Source: Variovorax sp. HW608 (GTDB lineage Bacteria; Pseudomonadota; Gammaproteobacteria; Burkholderiales; Burkholderiaceae_C). Taken from it: 64,000 nt of DNA. The notes beneath the pieces were generated by a model. The model had not been told where the DNA came from, searched no databases, and saw nothing but the letters and a program-made list of their open reading frames with translations. Shown one piece after another: positions 45,447-54,181 of this stretch. The position numbers and the translations under genes are program-made. Numbering within the stretch: position 1 is the stretch's first letter; each line of letters opens with the position of its first letter. The stretch is from positions 5,110,229 through 5,174,228 of the forward strand of contig NZ_LT607803.1 of the NCBI RefSeq assembly GCF_900090195.1, read 5' to 3'.

Positions 45447-47267
45447 ATGAGCTATACCGCTCCCATCAAGGACATGCTGTTCGACATCGAACACCTCGCC
45501 GACATTGCGAAGGTGTCGCAGATGCCGGGCCTCGAGGAAGCCGGACTCGAAACCGCGCAGGCCGTGCTCGAGGAGTGCGCGCGCTTCAACCAGGACGTGA
45601 TCGCGCCGCTGAACGTGGAAGGCGATCGCAATCCTTCATCGTTCAAAGACGGCAAGGTCACGACCACGCCCGGCTTCAAGGAAGCCTTTGCGCAGTACGT
45701 GGCGGGCGGCTGGCAAGGCCTGCAGCATCCCACGGAATTCGCCGGCCAGGGCCTGCCCAAGACGATCGGCGCGGCCTGCGTCGAGATGCTGAACTCGGCC
45801 AACATGAGCTTCGCGCTGTGCCCGCTCTTGACCGACGGCGCCACCGAGGCGCTGCTGACCGCGGGTTCGGACGAGCTCAAGGCCACCTATCTCGAGAAGC
45901 TGGTGAGCGGCCAGTGGACCGGCACGATGAACCTGACCGAGCCGCAGGCCGGCAGCGACCTCGCGCTGGTGCGCAGCCGTGCCGAGCCGCAGCCCGATGG
46001 CACCTACAAGATCTTCGGCACGAAGATCTTCATCACCTATGGCGAGCATGACATGGCCGAGAACATCGTGCATCTCGTGCTGGCGCGAGTGAGCGGTGCG
46101 CCCGAAGGCGTGAAGGGCATCAGCCTGTTCGTGGTGCCCAAGTTCCTCGTCAACAAGGACGGCTCGCTCGGCGCGCGCAACGACGTGCACTGCGTGAGCA
46201 TTGAGCACAAGCTGGGCATCAAGGCCTCCCCGACCGCTGTGCTGCAGTACGGTGACGGAAAGGCGGCGAGCATTGCGGACAGCGCCGGACCCGGCGCTGT
46301 GGGCTACCTGGTCGGCGAGGAGAACCGCGGCCTCGAGTACATGTTCATCATGATGAACTCGGCGCGCTACGCCGTGGGCATGCAGGGCATCGCGGTCGCC
46401 GAACGTGCGTACCAGCACGCGGTGGCCTACGCGAAGGAGCGGGTGCAGAGCCGTCCGGTCGATGGCTCGATCAACGCGAGCGCGCCGATCATCCATCACC
46501 CGGACGTGAAGCGCATGCTGATGACGATGCGCGCCTACACCGAAGGCTGCCGCGCCATGGCGACGACGGCGGCTGCTGCCTACGATGCGGCGCACCACCA
46601 TCCCGACGCCGACACGCGCAAGCAGAACCAGGCCTTCTATGAGTTCCTCGTGCCGCTGGTCAAGGGCTACAGCACCGAGATGAGCCTGGAAGTGGCGTCG
46701 CTCGGCGTGCAGGTGCACGGCGGCATGGGCTTCATCGAGGAAACCGGTGCGGCGCAGTACCTGCGCGATGCCAAGATCCTGACGATCTACGAAGGCACGA
46801 CCGCGATCCAGGCGAACGACCTCGTGGGACGCAAGACCGCGCGCGACGGCGGACAGGTCGGCAAGGCCATCGCCGCGCAGATCGAGAAGACCGAGGCCGA
46901 ACTCGCCAAGCGCGACAGCGCCGATGCGAAGGCCGTGGCGAAGCGCCTGAAGGCCGCCCGCGAGGCCTTCGTCGACGTGGTCGGCTTCGTCGCCGGGCAG
47001 ACCAAGGCCTCGCCCAACGCGGTCTTCGCGGGCAGCGTGCCTTACCTGATGCTGGGCGGCAACCTGGTAGCGGGCTGGCAGCTCGCGCGTTCGCTGCTGG
47101 TGGCAGAGGACCTCGCCAAGGCGGGCACCGACGTGCCTTTCATGAAGGCCAAGATCGCGACGGCGCGCTTCTATGCCGAGCACATCCTGAACAAGGCACC
47201 CGGCCTGCGCGACAGCATCGTCGATGGCGCGGACAGCGTGAACGCGCTGGCGCTCGAAGCCTTCTGA
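45447..47267 (+). CDS. Acyl-CoA dehydrogenase with C-terminal extension
   Basis: A 606-residue FAD enzyme of the long acyl-CoA dehydrogenase type, with an added N-terminal helix and C-terminal domain. Flavin and substrate motifs include MNLTEPQAGSDLALVRSRAE and GGMGFIEETGAAQYLRDAKI. The catalytic Glu is in TIYEGTTAIQANDL. It would oxidise acyl-CoA to enoyl-CoA and donate electrons to the ETF encoded upstream. Chain-length preference is not clear from sequence. A GCAGGAGAG ribosome site precedes the ATG. Confidence 0.93.
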   Translation: MSYTAPIKDMLFDIEHLADIAKVSQMPGLEEAGLETAQAVLEECARFNQDVIAPLNVEGDRNPSSFKDGKVTTTPGFKEAFAQYVAGGWQGLQHPTEFAGQGLPKTIGAACVEMLNSANMSFALCPLLTDGATEALLTAGSDELKATYLEKLVSGQWTGTMNLTEPQAGSDLALVRSRAEPQPDGTYKIFGTKIFITYGEHDMAENIVHLVLARVSGAPEGVKGISLFVVPKFLVNKDGSLGARNDVHCVSIEHKLGIKASPTAVLQYGDGKAASIADSAGPGAVGYLVGEENRGLEYMFIMMNSARYAVGMQGIAVAERAYQHAVAYAKERVQSRPVDGSINASAPIIHHPDVKRMLMTMRAYTEGCRAMATTAAAAYDAAHHHPDADTRKQNQAFYEFLVPLVKGYSTEMSLEVASLGVQVHGGMGFIEETGAAQYLRDAKILTIYEGTTAIQANDLVGRKTARDGGQVGKAIAAQIEKTEAELAKRDSADAKAVAKRLKAAREAFVDVVGFVAGQTKASPNAVFAGSVPYLMLGGNLVAGWQLARSLLVAEDLAKAGTDVPFMKAKIATARFYAEHILNKAPGLRDSIVDGADSVNALALEAF

Positions 47268-47272
47268 TGCAC

Positions 47273-47309
47273 GGCGCGTGTCGCGCAACGGACCGTTGCG
47301 GCACGCGCC
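47273..47309. other. Long near-perfect stem-loop after the acyl-CoA dehydrogenase gene
   Basis: Outer arms GGCGCGTG and CACGCGCC and inner arms CGCAACG and CGTTGCG form a roughly 15-bp stem with a GAC loop and a small internal bulge. It begins six bases after the stop codon and has no T-run. It could terminate or stabilise the upstream mRNA. Confidence 0.6.
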
Positions 47310-47356
47310 CCCTTCTATAAATCCGACTCTGCCGTTTTTTATTTTCCGGAGACACC

Positions 47357-48316
47357 ATGTCCAAGCTGCCGCCCGTGCTCGCCAACCTGCCATTGCCCAT
47401 CATCGGCTCGCCGTTGTTCATCATCAGCAACCCCAAGCTCGTGATTGCCCAGTGCAAGGCCGGTGTGGTCGGATCGATGCCCGCACTCAACGCGCGGCCC
47501 GCCTCGCAACTCGAGGACTGGCTCGCGGAGATCACCGAGGAACTCGCGGCCTACAACAAGGCGAATCCGGACAAGCCGGCTGCCCCCTTCGCGATCAACC
47601 AGATCGTGCACAAGAGCAATGACCGGCTCGCGCACGACATGGAGCTGGTCGTGAAGTACAAGGTGCCGATCGTCATCACCTCGCTGGGCGCGCGCACCGA
47701 CGTCAACGACGCGGTGCACAGCTACGGCGGCGTGACGATGCACGACGTCATCAACAACGCCTTCGCGCAGAAGGCGATCGAGAAGGGCGCCGACGGCCTG
47801 ATCGCGGTCGCGGCCGGTGCCGGCGGCCATGCGGGCATCAAGAGCCCGTTCGCGCTGGTGCAGGAAATCCGCCAGTGGTTCGATGGCCCGCTCGCGCTGT
47901 CGGGCTCCATCGCCACCGGTGCGGCCGTGCTCGCGGCGCAGGCCATGGGCGCGGACTTCGCCTACATCGGCACCGCGTTCATCGCCACCGAGGAGGCGCG
48001 CGCGAGTGCCGAATACAAGCAGGCCATCGTCGACGGCACCTCCGACGACATCGTCTACTCGAACCTCTTCACCGGCGTGCACGGCAACTACCTGGCGCCG
48101 AGCATCGTGGCCGCGGGCATGGACCCGGCGAATCTGCCGCAGGGCGACCTGAAGACCATGAACTTCGGCGGCGGCGACAGCGCCAAGAAGGCCTGGAAGG
48201 ACATCTGGGGCTCCGGGCAGGGCATCGGTGCGGTGACGGAAGTCGGCACGGCCGCGGCATTCATCGAGAAACTGAAGCGCGAGTACCTGGAAGCGCGCAG
48301 CCGTCTTGCACTCTGA
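47357..48316 (+). CDS. Nitronate monooxygenase
   Basis: A 319-residue FMN-dependent TIM-barrel enzyme of the 2-nitropropane-dioxygenase family. Motifs are LPLPIIGSPLFIISNPKLV at the N-terminus, AAGAGGHAG in the phosphate-binding region, and ADFAYIGTAFIATEEARASA. It would oxidise nitronates to carbonyl compounds and nitrite, although class II members can act on other substrates. A CGGAGACACC ribosome site precedes the ATG. Confidence 0.9.
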   Translation: MSKLPPVLANLPLPIIGSPLFIISNPKLVIAQCKAGVVGSMPALNARPASQLEDWLAEITEELAAYNKANPDKPAAPFAINQIVHKSNDRLAHDMELVVKYKVPIVITSLGARTDVNDAVHSYGGVTMHDVINNAFAQKAIEKGADGLIAVAAGAGGHAGIKSPFALVQEIRQWFDGPLALSGSIATGAAVLAAQAMGADFAYIGTAFIATEEARASAEYKQAIVDGTSDDIVYSNLFTGVHGNYLAPSIVAAGMDPANLPQGDLKTMNFGGGDSAKKAWKDIWGSGQGIGAVTEVGTAAAFIEKLKREYLEARSRLAL

Positions 48317-48326
48317 GTCACAAGCC

Positions 48327-49484
48327 ATGAACCGCGCCGCGCCAGCGGCGAAGCGCGCCGCCAGCCGCATGCCGCTGCTGGACGCAGTGAAGGGACTCGC
48401 CTGCCTGCTGATCGTCGGCCACCACCTGTCGCGCTACGGTCCGCTGCCTGAAGGCGCGGCGACGCTCGCGCCCGGCGTCTTCGACTGGCTGTCGCAGTAC
48501 GGGCGGCTGGCGGTGCAGGTGTTCCTGGTGCTGGCCGGTTTTCTCGCGGCAGGCAGCCTCGCGCCCGACGGCAAGCTGCGCATCGACCGCCCGCTCGCCA
48601 GGATCTTCCAGCGCTACGGCCGGCTCGTGATGCCGTACCTCGCGGCGCTGACCTTCAGCGTGATCGTGGCCGCGCTGGTGCGGCCCTGGCTCGACGACGA
48701 AGCGGTGCCCGGACCGCCGGTGATGGCGCAACTGATCGCCCACGGCCTGTTGCTGCAGGACCTGCTGGGCTTCGAGGCGCTGTCCACCGGCGTCTGGTAC
48801 GTGGCGATCGACTTCCAGCTCTTCGTGCTGGCGCTCGCGGCGATCGGCCTGTCGGAGGTGCTCCAGCGGCGCCTGGCCATGCGGCCCGAGACGTCGCGCC
48901 GGCTGATGGTGGGTTTTGTTCTGCTGCTCGTGGTCTCGTCGCTGGCCGTGTTCAACCGGCATGCGGAGCTCGATTCGACCGCGCTCTATTTCTTCGGCTC
49001 GTACGGCCTGGGCATGTTCGTCTTCTGGATCGGACGCGCGACGCGGCGCAGCACCTGGGGCTTCGCGGTGCTGGTGCTCGCACTGCTCGGCACCGCGGCG
49101 CTGGCGCTCGACTGGCGCAGCCGGATCGCGACAGCCTGGATCACGGCGCTGGCGGTGGCGGTCATCCAGCACCTCGATGGGCTGGAGCCATCGGCATGGC
49201 CGGCGTTCGGCGAGCCGCTGGTGCGGCTCGGGCGCATCTCGTATTCGCTGTTCCTCATCCACTTCCCGGTGCTGCTCTTGGTGAGCGCGATGGTGAGTCA
49301 CTTCATGCGCGTCACGCCGTGGGTCGGCATGGGCGGCCTGCTGGCGACCGTTGCGCTGTCGATCGGGGCCGCGTTTCTGCTGTATCGCTTCGTCGAATCG
49401 CGGCCGGCGACGTGGCGCGGCGTGCTGGGCCTGTTCGTGGGCCTGCTGGCCTGCGGCGCGGTGGTTTCGCTGATCGCTGCCTAG
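48327..49484 (+). CDS. Acyltransferase 3 (OafA/YrhL) family membrane protein
   Basis: A 385-residue protein with about ten membrane segments. The family's conserved His lies near the start (LLDAVKGLACLLIVGHHLSR), followed by VQVFLVLAGFLAAGSL. Later blocks are GVWYVAIDFQLFVLALAAIG and GRISYSLFLIHFPVLLLVSA. These proteins move acetyl or other acyl groups across the inner membrane onto sugars, lipids or peptidoglycan. It starts ten bases after the nitronate monooxygenase and converges on a glycosyltransferase gene, so surface glycan modification is possible. Confidence 0.88.
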   Translation: MNRAAPAAKRAASRMPLLDAVKGLACLLIVGHHLSRYGPLPEGAATLAPGVFDWLSQYGRLAVQVFLVLAGFLAAGSLAPDGKLRIDRPLARIFQRYGRLVMPYLAALTFSVIVAALVRPWLDDEAVPGPPVMAQLIAHGLLLQDLLGFEALSTGVWYVAIDFQLFVLALAAIGLSEVLQRRLAMRPETSRRLMVGFVLLLVVSSLAVFNRHAELDSTALYFFGSYGLGMFVFWIGRATRRSTWGFAVLVLALLGTAALALDWRSRIATAWITALAVAVIQHLDGLEPSAWPAFGEPLVRLGRISYSLFLIHFPVLLLVSAMVSHFMRVTPWVGMGGLLATVALSIGAAFLLYRFVESRPATWRGVLGLFVGLLACGAVVSLIAA

Positions 49485-50581
49485 CGGCCCAGGGCGCTGG
49501 CGTAGTGCTCGCTGAACTGCCGGGCGACCGAATCCCAGTCATAGCGCTTGGCGGTCGCTTGCGCGGCCTCCGACATCGCGCGGCATTGCCCGTCATCGAG
49601 GCCCGCGATCCGGCGCACCACCTCGAGGTCTTTGGCGCCGCCGTCGAAGTCCAGGAAGAAGCCGTTGACCCCGGGCGCCACGAAGCCGTTGATCGGCTCC
49701 ATGTCGCGGCAGGCGACGATCTTGCCGGCGGCCATCGCTTCGAGGATGCCGACGCCGAAGCCCTCGTACTCGCTGCCGGTGATGAAGACCGTGCGCTGCT
49801 GCAGTTCGGCGATCAGCCGGTCGTCCTCGATGTAGGGATGCAGGCGCACCGCGTCGCCCAGCCGCAGGGCCTCGATCCTGGCCTTGAAGCTGTCGCCGAG
49901 CTGGTCGAAGTCCGGGCCCGCGATGAGCAGGTCGATGGCGATGCCGTTGTCGCGCGCCAGGGCGACGGTGTCGATCACCGCGTCGATGCGCTTGTTGCGC
50001 GACCAGCGGCCCCAGTAGATCCACCGTGTCGGGTCGGGTGTGCCGGTCGTGCGGCCGCGCTGGAATTTGGCATAGGCGATGCCGTTCTCCGCCTTGTGGA
50101 CACGCCGGGAAAAGTGACCGAAGTAATCCGCATCCGATTCGCTCACTGCGAGCACGCGCCGGTAATGCTTCAAGAGCGGCCGCATCAGGAAATGCTCGTG
50201 CACCCACTTGAAGGCGCGCAGCTTGCGCGTGTGCCGGAACCCGCCGTGCGTGCTCAGGATCGCGGGGATGCGGCGGCATTGCAGCAGCACGTTGCCGGTG
50301 AGCATCATGAGCTGCGGATCGTGCACATGCAGCAGGTCGTAGCCCGACGCGAGCTCGCCGAAGCCGCGCGCATAGCCCACCAGCCGGTTGCCCGACACGG
50401 GGACGCAATAGACGTCGATGCCGTCCACGCGGCTCACGGAGAAAGCCGCGTGCCTGGGCGACACGTGCGCCACGTCCACCTGCGTGCCGTGGGCGGACAT
50501 TCGGGTGGCCAGCTCCCGGACCACGGACTCGATCCCGCCCACCTCGGGGAAGTACGTGGGCGTGATGGACAGGATCTTCAA
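49481..50581 (-). CDS. Glycosyltransferase family 4
   Basis: A GT-B-fold retaining glycosyltransferase of about 366 residues from TTG 50581. This start gives the classic N-terminus LKILSITPTYFPEVGGIESV and has a GGAGA ribosome site; ATG 50671 would add 30 unlikely residues. The donor-binding motif is SEYEGFGVGILEAMAAGK, and WIYWGRWSRNKRIDAVID marks the second domain. Donor and acceptor sugars are unknown. It overlaps the end of the convergent acyltransferase gene by four bases. Confidence 0.85.
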   Translation of the reverse strand: MKILSITPTYFPEVGGIESVVRELATRMSAHGTQVDVAHVSPRHAAFSVSRVDGIDVYCVPVSGNRLVGYARGFGELASGYDLLHVHDPQLMMLTGNVLLQCRRIPAILSTHGGFRHTRKLRAFKWVHEHFLMRPLLKHYRRVLAVSESDADYFGHFSRRVHKAENGIAYAKFQRGRTTGTPDPTRWIYWGRWSRNKRIDAVIDTVALARDNGIAIDLLIAGPDFDQLGDSFKARIEALRLGDAVRLHPYIEDDRLIAELQQRTVFITGSEYEGFGVGILEAMAAGKIVACRDMEPINGFVAPGVNGFFLDFDGGAKDLEVVRRIAGLDDGQCRAMSEAAQATAKRYDWDSVARQFSEHYASALGR

Positions 50582-50735
50582 TTCGTTTTCTCCGTCGATG
50601 GCGTCCAGGGCGATCCCCGGAATAGGGTGAACACGCCCTAGCTTAGCGGCTGCGTCACGGGGATTTGTCATCCTGCCGCCCGAGTTTGGCCTCAAGATCG
50701 GAAGGGCAGAGAGACTTCTCTTATGATTGCTGAGT

Positions 50736-50753
50736 TTTCAGTAAATACTGAAA
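50736..50753. promoter_or_regulatory. Palindromic operator upstream of cydD
   Basis: TTTCAGTA-AA-TACTGAAA has perfect 8-bp arms and ends 13 bases before the cydD GTG. A near-copy lies upstream of the convergent GbsR/MarR regulator gene at 57718-57735. It is the likely binding site of that regulator. Confidence 0.7.
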
Positions 50754-50766
50754 TTCCAAAAGCCTC

Positions 50767-52455
50767 GTGAGCTCACCCGTACCGCCAACCGCCGGCCTGC
50801 GTTCCCTCGCCACCGATCGGGTCGGGAATCTGATCCAAGGCATGGCCGCGCTGTTCTGGCTGCCGCAGGCGGCCTTGCTGGCGTGGGCGGTGCAGCGCCT
50901 GGGTGACGGCGAGGGCTTCGACTCGGTCCTCATCCCGGCGGCGGGCATCCTGCTGCTGGGCCTGTTGCGTTCCGCCTGCGAGGCCTGGGGTTCGCGCCGG
51001 GTGTATGCGGCCGCGCGCTCCGGGCTTTCGGCATTGCGTGCACACGTGGCTGCCGCGCTCGCCGCGAGATCGCCGATCGACCGCGCGCGCCCGGCCTCGG
51101 GCCTTGCCGCCAGCGTGATCGCGGAGCAAGCCGAGGCGGTGGTGCCCTACCTCGTGCGCTACGGGCCCGCGCGCTCGCGAGCCGTGGTCGTTCCCATCGT
51201 GATCGCCGCCCTGGTGGCGAGCCTGTCGTGGCTCGCTGCGCTGATCCTGCTGATCGCCGCGCCGCTGATCCCCATCTTCATGGCCATCGTCGGCTGGCGC
51301 GCGAAGGCCGCGAGCGAAGCGCAGATGGTCGAGATGGGCGGCATGAACGCCTTCCTGCTGGATCGCCTTCGCGGCCTCGCGACCCTGCGGGCACTCGATG
51401 CCGTGGATGCCACCGCGAAGCGCCTCGGCGAAGGCGCAGAGGGCCTGCGCCTGCGCACGATGGCGGTGCTGCGCATCGCCTTTCTCTCGTCCGCGGTGCT
51501 CGAGCTGTTCTCGGCGCTCGGTGTCGCGATGGTGGCGGCCCATGTCGGCTTCCATCTGCTCGGCACCTTCGAATTCGGCACCTGGGGCCGGCGGCTGACG
51601 CTCGGCGAAGGGATGTTCGTGCTGCTGCTCGCGCCCGCCTTCTTCGAGCCCTTGCGCGATCTCTCCGCCGCGTGGCATGACCGGGCGGCGGGCGAGGCCG
51701 CCCTGGGTTCGCTCGATGCGCTTTCGGCAGAAGGCGTGCCCCTGCCCGGTGCTGGTGCGGCGGCTTCTGCGTCTTCGCCGCCGAGGGTCGTGTCCGGCGC
51801 ACCCACGCTGAGTATTCGCGACCTGCACTACGCGCAGCCGGGCGGCGATGTGCTCTTCGAAGGCTACGAGTTGCGCGTGGCCGCGGGCGAGCATGTCGCA
51901 CTGATGGGCCCGAGCGGTTCCGGCAAGACGGCCTTGTTGAGCCTCATTGCGGGACTCGTGCATCCGCAGCACGGCGAGATCGCGATCGGCGGCACGCCAT
52001 TGACCGATCGCACGGCAGCAGCGCTGCGCGCGCGCATCGCATGGATGGGCCAGAAGCCGCATGTGTTCGCCGGATCGGTGCATGCCAATGTCGCGCTCGG
52101 GCGCGGCGGCGTGGACGCGAAGGATGTCGAAGCCGCGATGCAGTTCGCCGTGCTCGACGAGGTGGCGCAGGCGCATCCGGGCATGTCGCTCGGCGAGGGC
52201 GGCAGCGGCCTTTCCGGCGGCGAGGCGGTGCGGCTGGCACTCGCGCGCGTCGCGGTGCATAGAGAGGCCGACCTGCTGCTGGTGGATGAGCCGACCGCGC
52301 ACCTCGACACCCAGATCGCCGAGCGTGTCGCCGATGCGCTGATCGAGCTCGCGCGCGGCAAGACCCTCATCGCCGTGACGCACGACCCGATCCTGGCGGC
52401 GCGCATGCATCGCACGATCCGGCTCGACGCCGCACCCCGCCGGGAGGCCGCATGA
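50767..52455 (+). CDS. cydD: Thiol reductant ABC exporter subunit CydD
   Basis: A 562-residue half-transporter with six membrane segments and an ATPase domain. Walker A is GPSGSGKTAL, the signature is LSGGEAVRLAL, and Walker B is DLLLVDEPTAHLD. With CydC it exports glutathione or cysteine to the periplasm, needed for assembly of cytochrome bd. The GTG start follows the palindromic operator. CydC overlaps its end by four bases. Confidence 0.93.
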   Translation: MSSPVPPTAGLRSLATDRVGNLIQGMAALFWLPQAALLAWAVQRLGDGEGFDSVLIPAAGILLLGLLRSACEAWGSRRVYAAARSGLSALRAHVAAALAARSPIDRARPASGLAASVIAEQAEAVVPYLVRYGPARSRAVVVPIVIAALVASLSWLAALILLIAAPLIPIFMAIVGWRAKAASEAQMVEMGGMNAFLLDRLRGLATLRALDAVDATAKRLGEGAEGLRLRTMAVLRIAFLSSAVLELFSALGVAMVAAHVGFHLLGTFEFGTWGRRLTLGEGMFVLLLAPAFFEPLRDLSAAWHDRAAGEAALGSLDALSAEGVPLPGAGAAASASSPPRVVSGAPTLSIRDLHYAQPGGDVLFEGYELRVAAGEHVALMGPSGSGKTALLSLIAGLVHPQHGEIAIGGTPLTDRTAAALRARIAWMGQKPHVFAGSVHANVALGRGGVDAKDVEAAMQFAVLDEVAQAHPGMSLGEGGSGLSGGEAVRLALARVAVHREADLLLVDEPTAHLDTQIAERVADALIELARGKTLIAVTHDPILAARMHRTIRLDAAPRREAA

Positions 52456-54146
52456 AGCTCTGGCGCGAGCTTCGTCCGGTGCTGCTGCCGTTCCTCGGTG
52501 CACAGCCGAGGCAGCTTGCGCTGGGTGCCGCGCTGGCCGCGTTGACCGTGCTGATGGGCATGGCGCTGCTCGGGCTCTCGGGCTGGTTCATCACCGCGAC
52601 CGCGTTGGCGGGGCTGAATGCGGCGACCGCGATCCGCTTCGATGTCTTCATGCCTTCGGCGGGCATCCGCCTGCTCGCGCTCGGACGCACCGCATCGCGC
52701 TACGGCGAAAGGCTGGTGACGCACGACGCCACCTTCGGCGTGCTGGCGACCCTGCGCGAGCGCCTGTTCCGTGGCTGGGCCCAGGCCGGCGCCGCGCGTC
52801 AACTGCTCGCGCGGCCGTCGCGGCTGCTGTTTCGCCTGACCGCGGACATCGATGCGCTCGAAGCCTTCTATCTGCGCATGCTGGTGCCCGCGGGTGCGGC
52901 GCTCGCGGCGGCGCTGCTGGCGGGCGCGGTGCTGGGTGCGATGAGCCTCTGGATGGGCATCGGGCTCGCCCTCTGGCTGCTCGTTGCGGGTTGGGGCATC
53001 GCGGTCGTGACCGCGGCGCGCGCGCGTCCCGCCGCGGTCCGGCGCGCGCAGGCGATGGAGGCCTTGCGGGCCCGCGCGGTGGACCTCGTGGCAGGCCAGA
53101 CCGAGCTAGTCATGGCCGGCCGGGTCGATGCGGAGCGCGAATCGCTGGCGGCGGCGGATCGCCATCTCGCTGAGGCCGACATGCGGCTCAACCGGCTCGA
53201 AGCCGGCGCCGGCGCGGCCTACGGCATCGCGGGAACGCTGACGCTGGTGGCGGTGCTGCTGGCCGTGGGCTGGCTGGCGGGCGAGGGTGCCATCGGTGCG
53301 CCCGGCGCGGCGCTGGCATTGCTGGTTGCGCTCACGGCGATGGAGCCCTTTGCCGCCTTGCGTCGCGGTGCGCTCGAGGCCGGCCGCGCCTGGCTGGCCG
53401 GGCGGCGGCTCGCGCCGCGGATGGCGATGCCCGATGCGAGCGCGCCGACGCGGGCGCCGGTGGGCGATGACGAATCGGCGCTGCGCTTGCACGAGGTGCG
53501 CGCGGCCCATCCCGGCAGCCGGGTGCGCGTGCTCGATGGCGTCTCGCTGGCTATCGCACCCGGCGAGCGCGTCGCGCTGATCGGCCCCTCCGGCGCAGGC
53601 AAGTCCACGCTGCTGGCCGTCGTCACGGGCGAGCTCGCGCCCCGGTCCGGCGAGGTGCATGCGCCGGTCCACTGCCTGCTGACCCAGCGCACCGAACTCT
53701 TTCAGGACAGCCTGCGCGACAACCTGCGCCTGGCCGATCCCGCCGCCAACGACGCGCGCCTGCTCGCCGCGCTGTGGGCCGCGGGCCTTGCTCCCGACGT
53801 GCGGGCGCTGCAGGGCGGCCTCGACACGCGACTCGGCGAAGGCGGCCTCGGACTCTCGGGCGGCCAGTCGCGCCGCCTCGCGCTGGCCCGGCTGCTGCTG
53901 CGCGACGTGCCTGTGTGGCTGCTGGACGAACCCACGGAAGCGCTGGACACTGCGACCGCGCAGGACGTCTTGCAGCGCCTCGAAGCACAGGCCAAGGGCC
54001 GGGTCCTCCTGATCGCGACCCACCTGCGGCGCGAGGCCGCGCTCGCCGATCGATTGATCCGGATGCAGCAAGGGCGCATCGTGGCCGAGCTCCGGCGCGG
54101 CACGCCGGCATTCGAAGCGGCGCTCTCGACGCTGCGCCCCGACTGA
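52452..54146 (+). CDS. cydC: Thiol reductant ABC exporter subunit CydC
   Basis: A 564-residue partner of CydD with an N-terminal membrane domain (GMALLGLSGWFITATALAGL) and an ATPase domain. Walker A is GPSGAGKSTL, the signature is LSGGQSRRLAL, and Walker B is WLLDEPTEALD. The heterodimer maintains periplasmic redox balance for haem-protein maturation. It is followed after 35 bases by cydA. Confidence 0.93.
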   Translation: MKLWRELRPVLLPFLGAQPRQLALGAALAALTVLMGMALLGLSGWFITATALAGLNAATAIRFDVFMPSAGIRLLALGRTASRYGERLVTHDATFGVLATLRERLFRGWAQAGAARQLLARPSRLLFRLTADIDALEAFYLRMLVPAGAALAAALLAGAVLGAMSLWMGIGLALWLLVAGWGIAVVTAARARPAAVRRAQAMEALRARAVDLVAGQTELVMAGRVDAERESLAAADRHLAEADMRLNRLEAGAGAAYGIAGTLTLVAVLLAVGWLAGEGAIGAPGAALALLVALTAMEPFAALRRGALEAGRAWLAGRRLAPRMAMPDASAPTRAPVGDDESALRLHEVRAAHPGSRVRVLDGVSLAIAPGERVALIGPSGAGKSTLLAVVTGELAPRSGEVHAPVHCLLTQRTELFQDSLRDNLRLADPAANDARLLAALWAAGLAPDVRALQGGLDTRLGEGGLGLSGGQSRRLALARLLLRDVPVWLLDEPTEALDTATAQDVLQRLEAQAKGRVLLIATHLRREAALADRLIRMQQGRIVAELRRGTPAFEAALSTLRPD

Positions 54147-54181
54147 GTCCCAACGAATCGCAAGAACACGAAAGGAACCTC

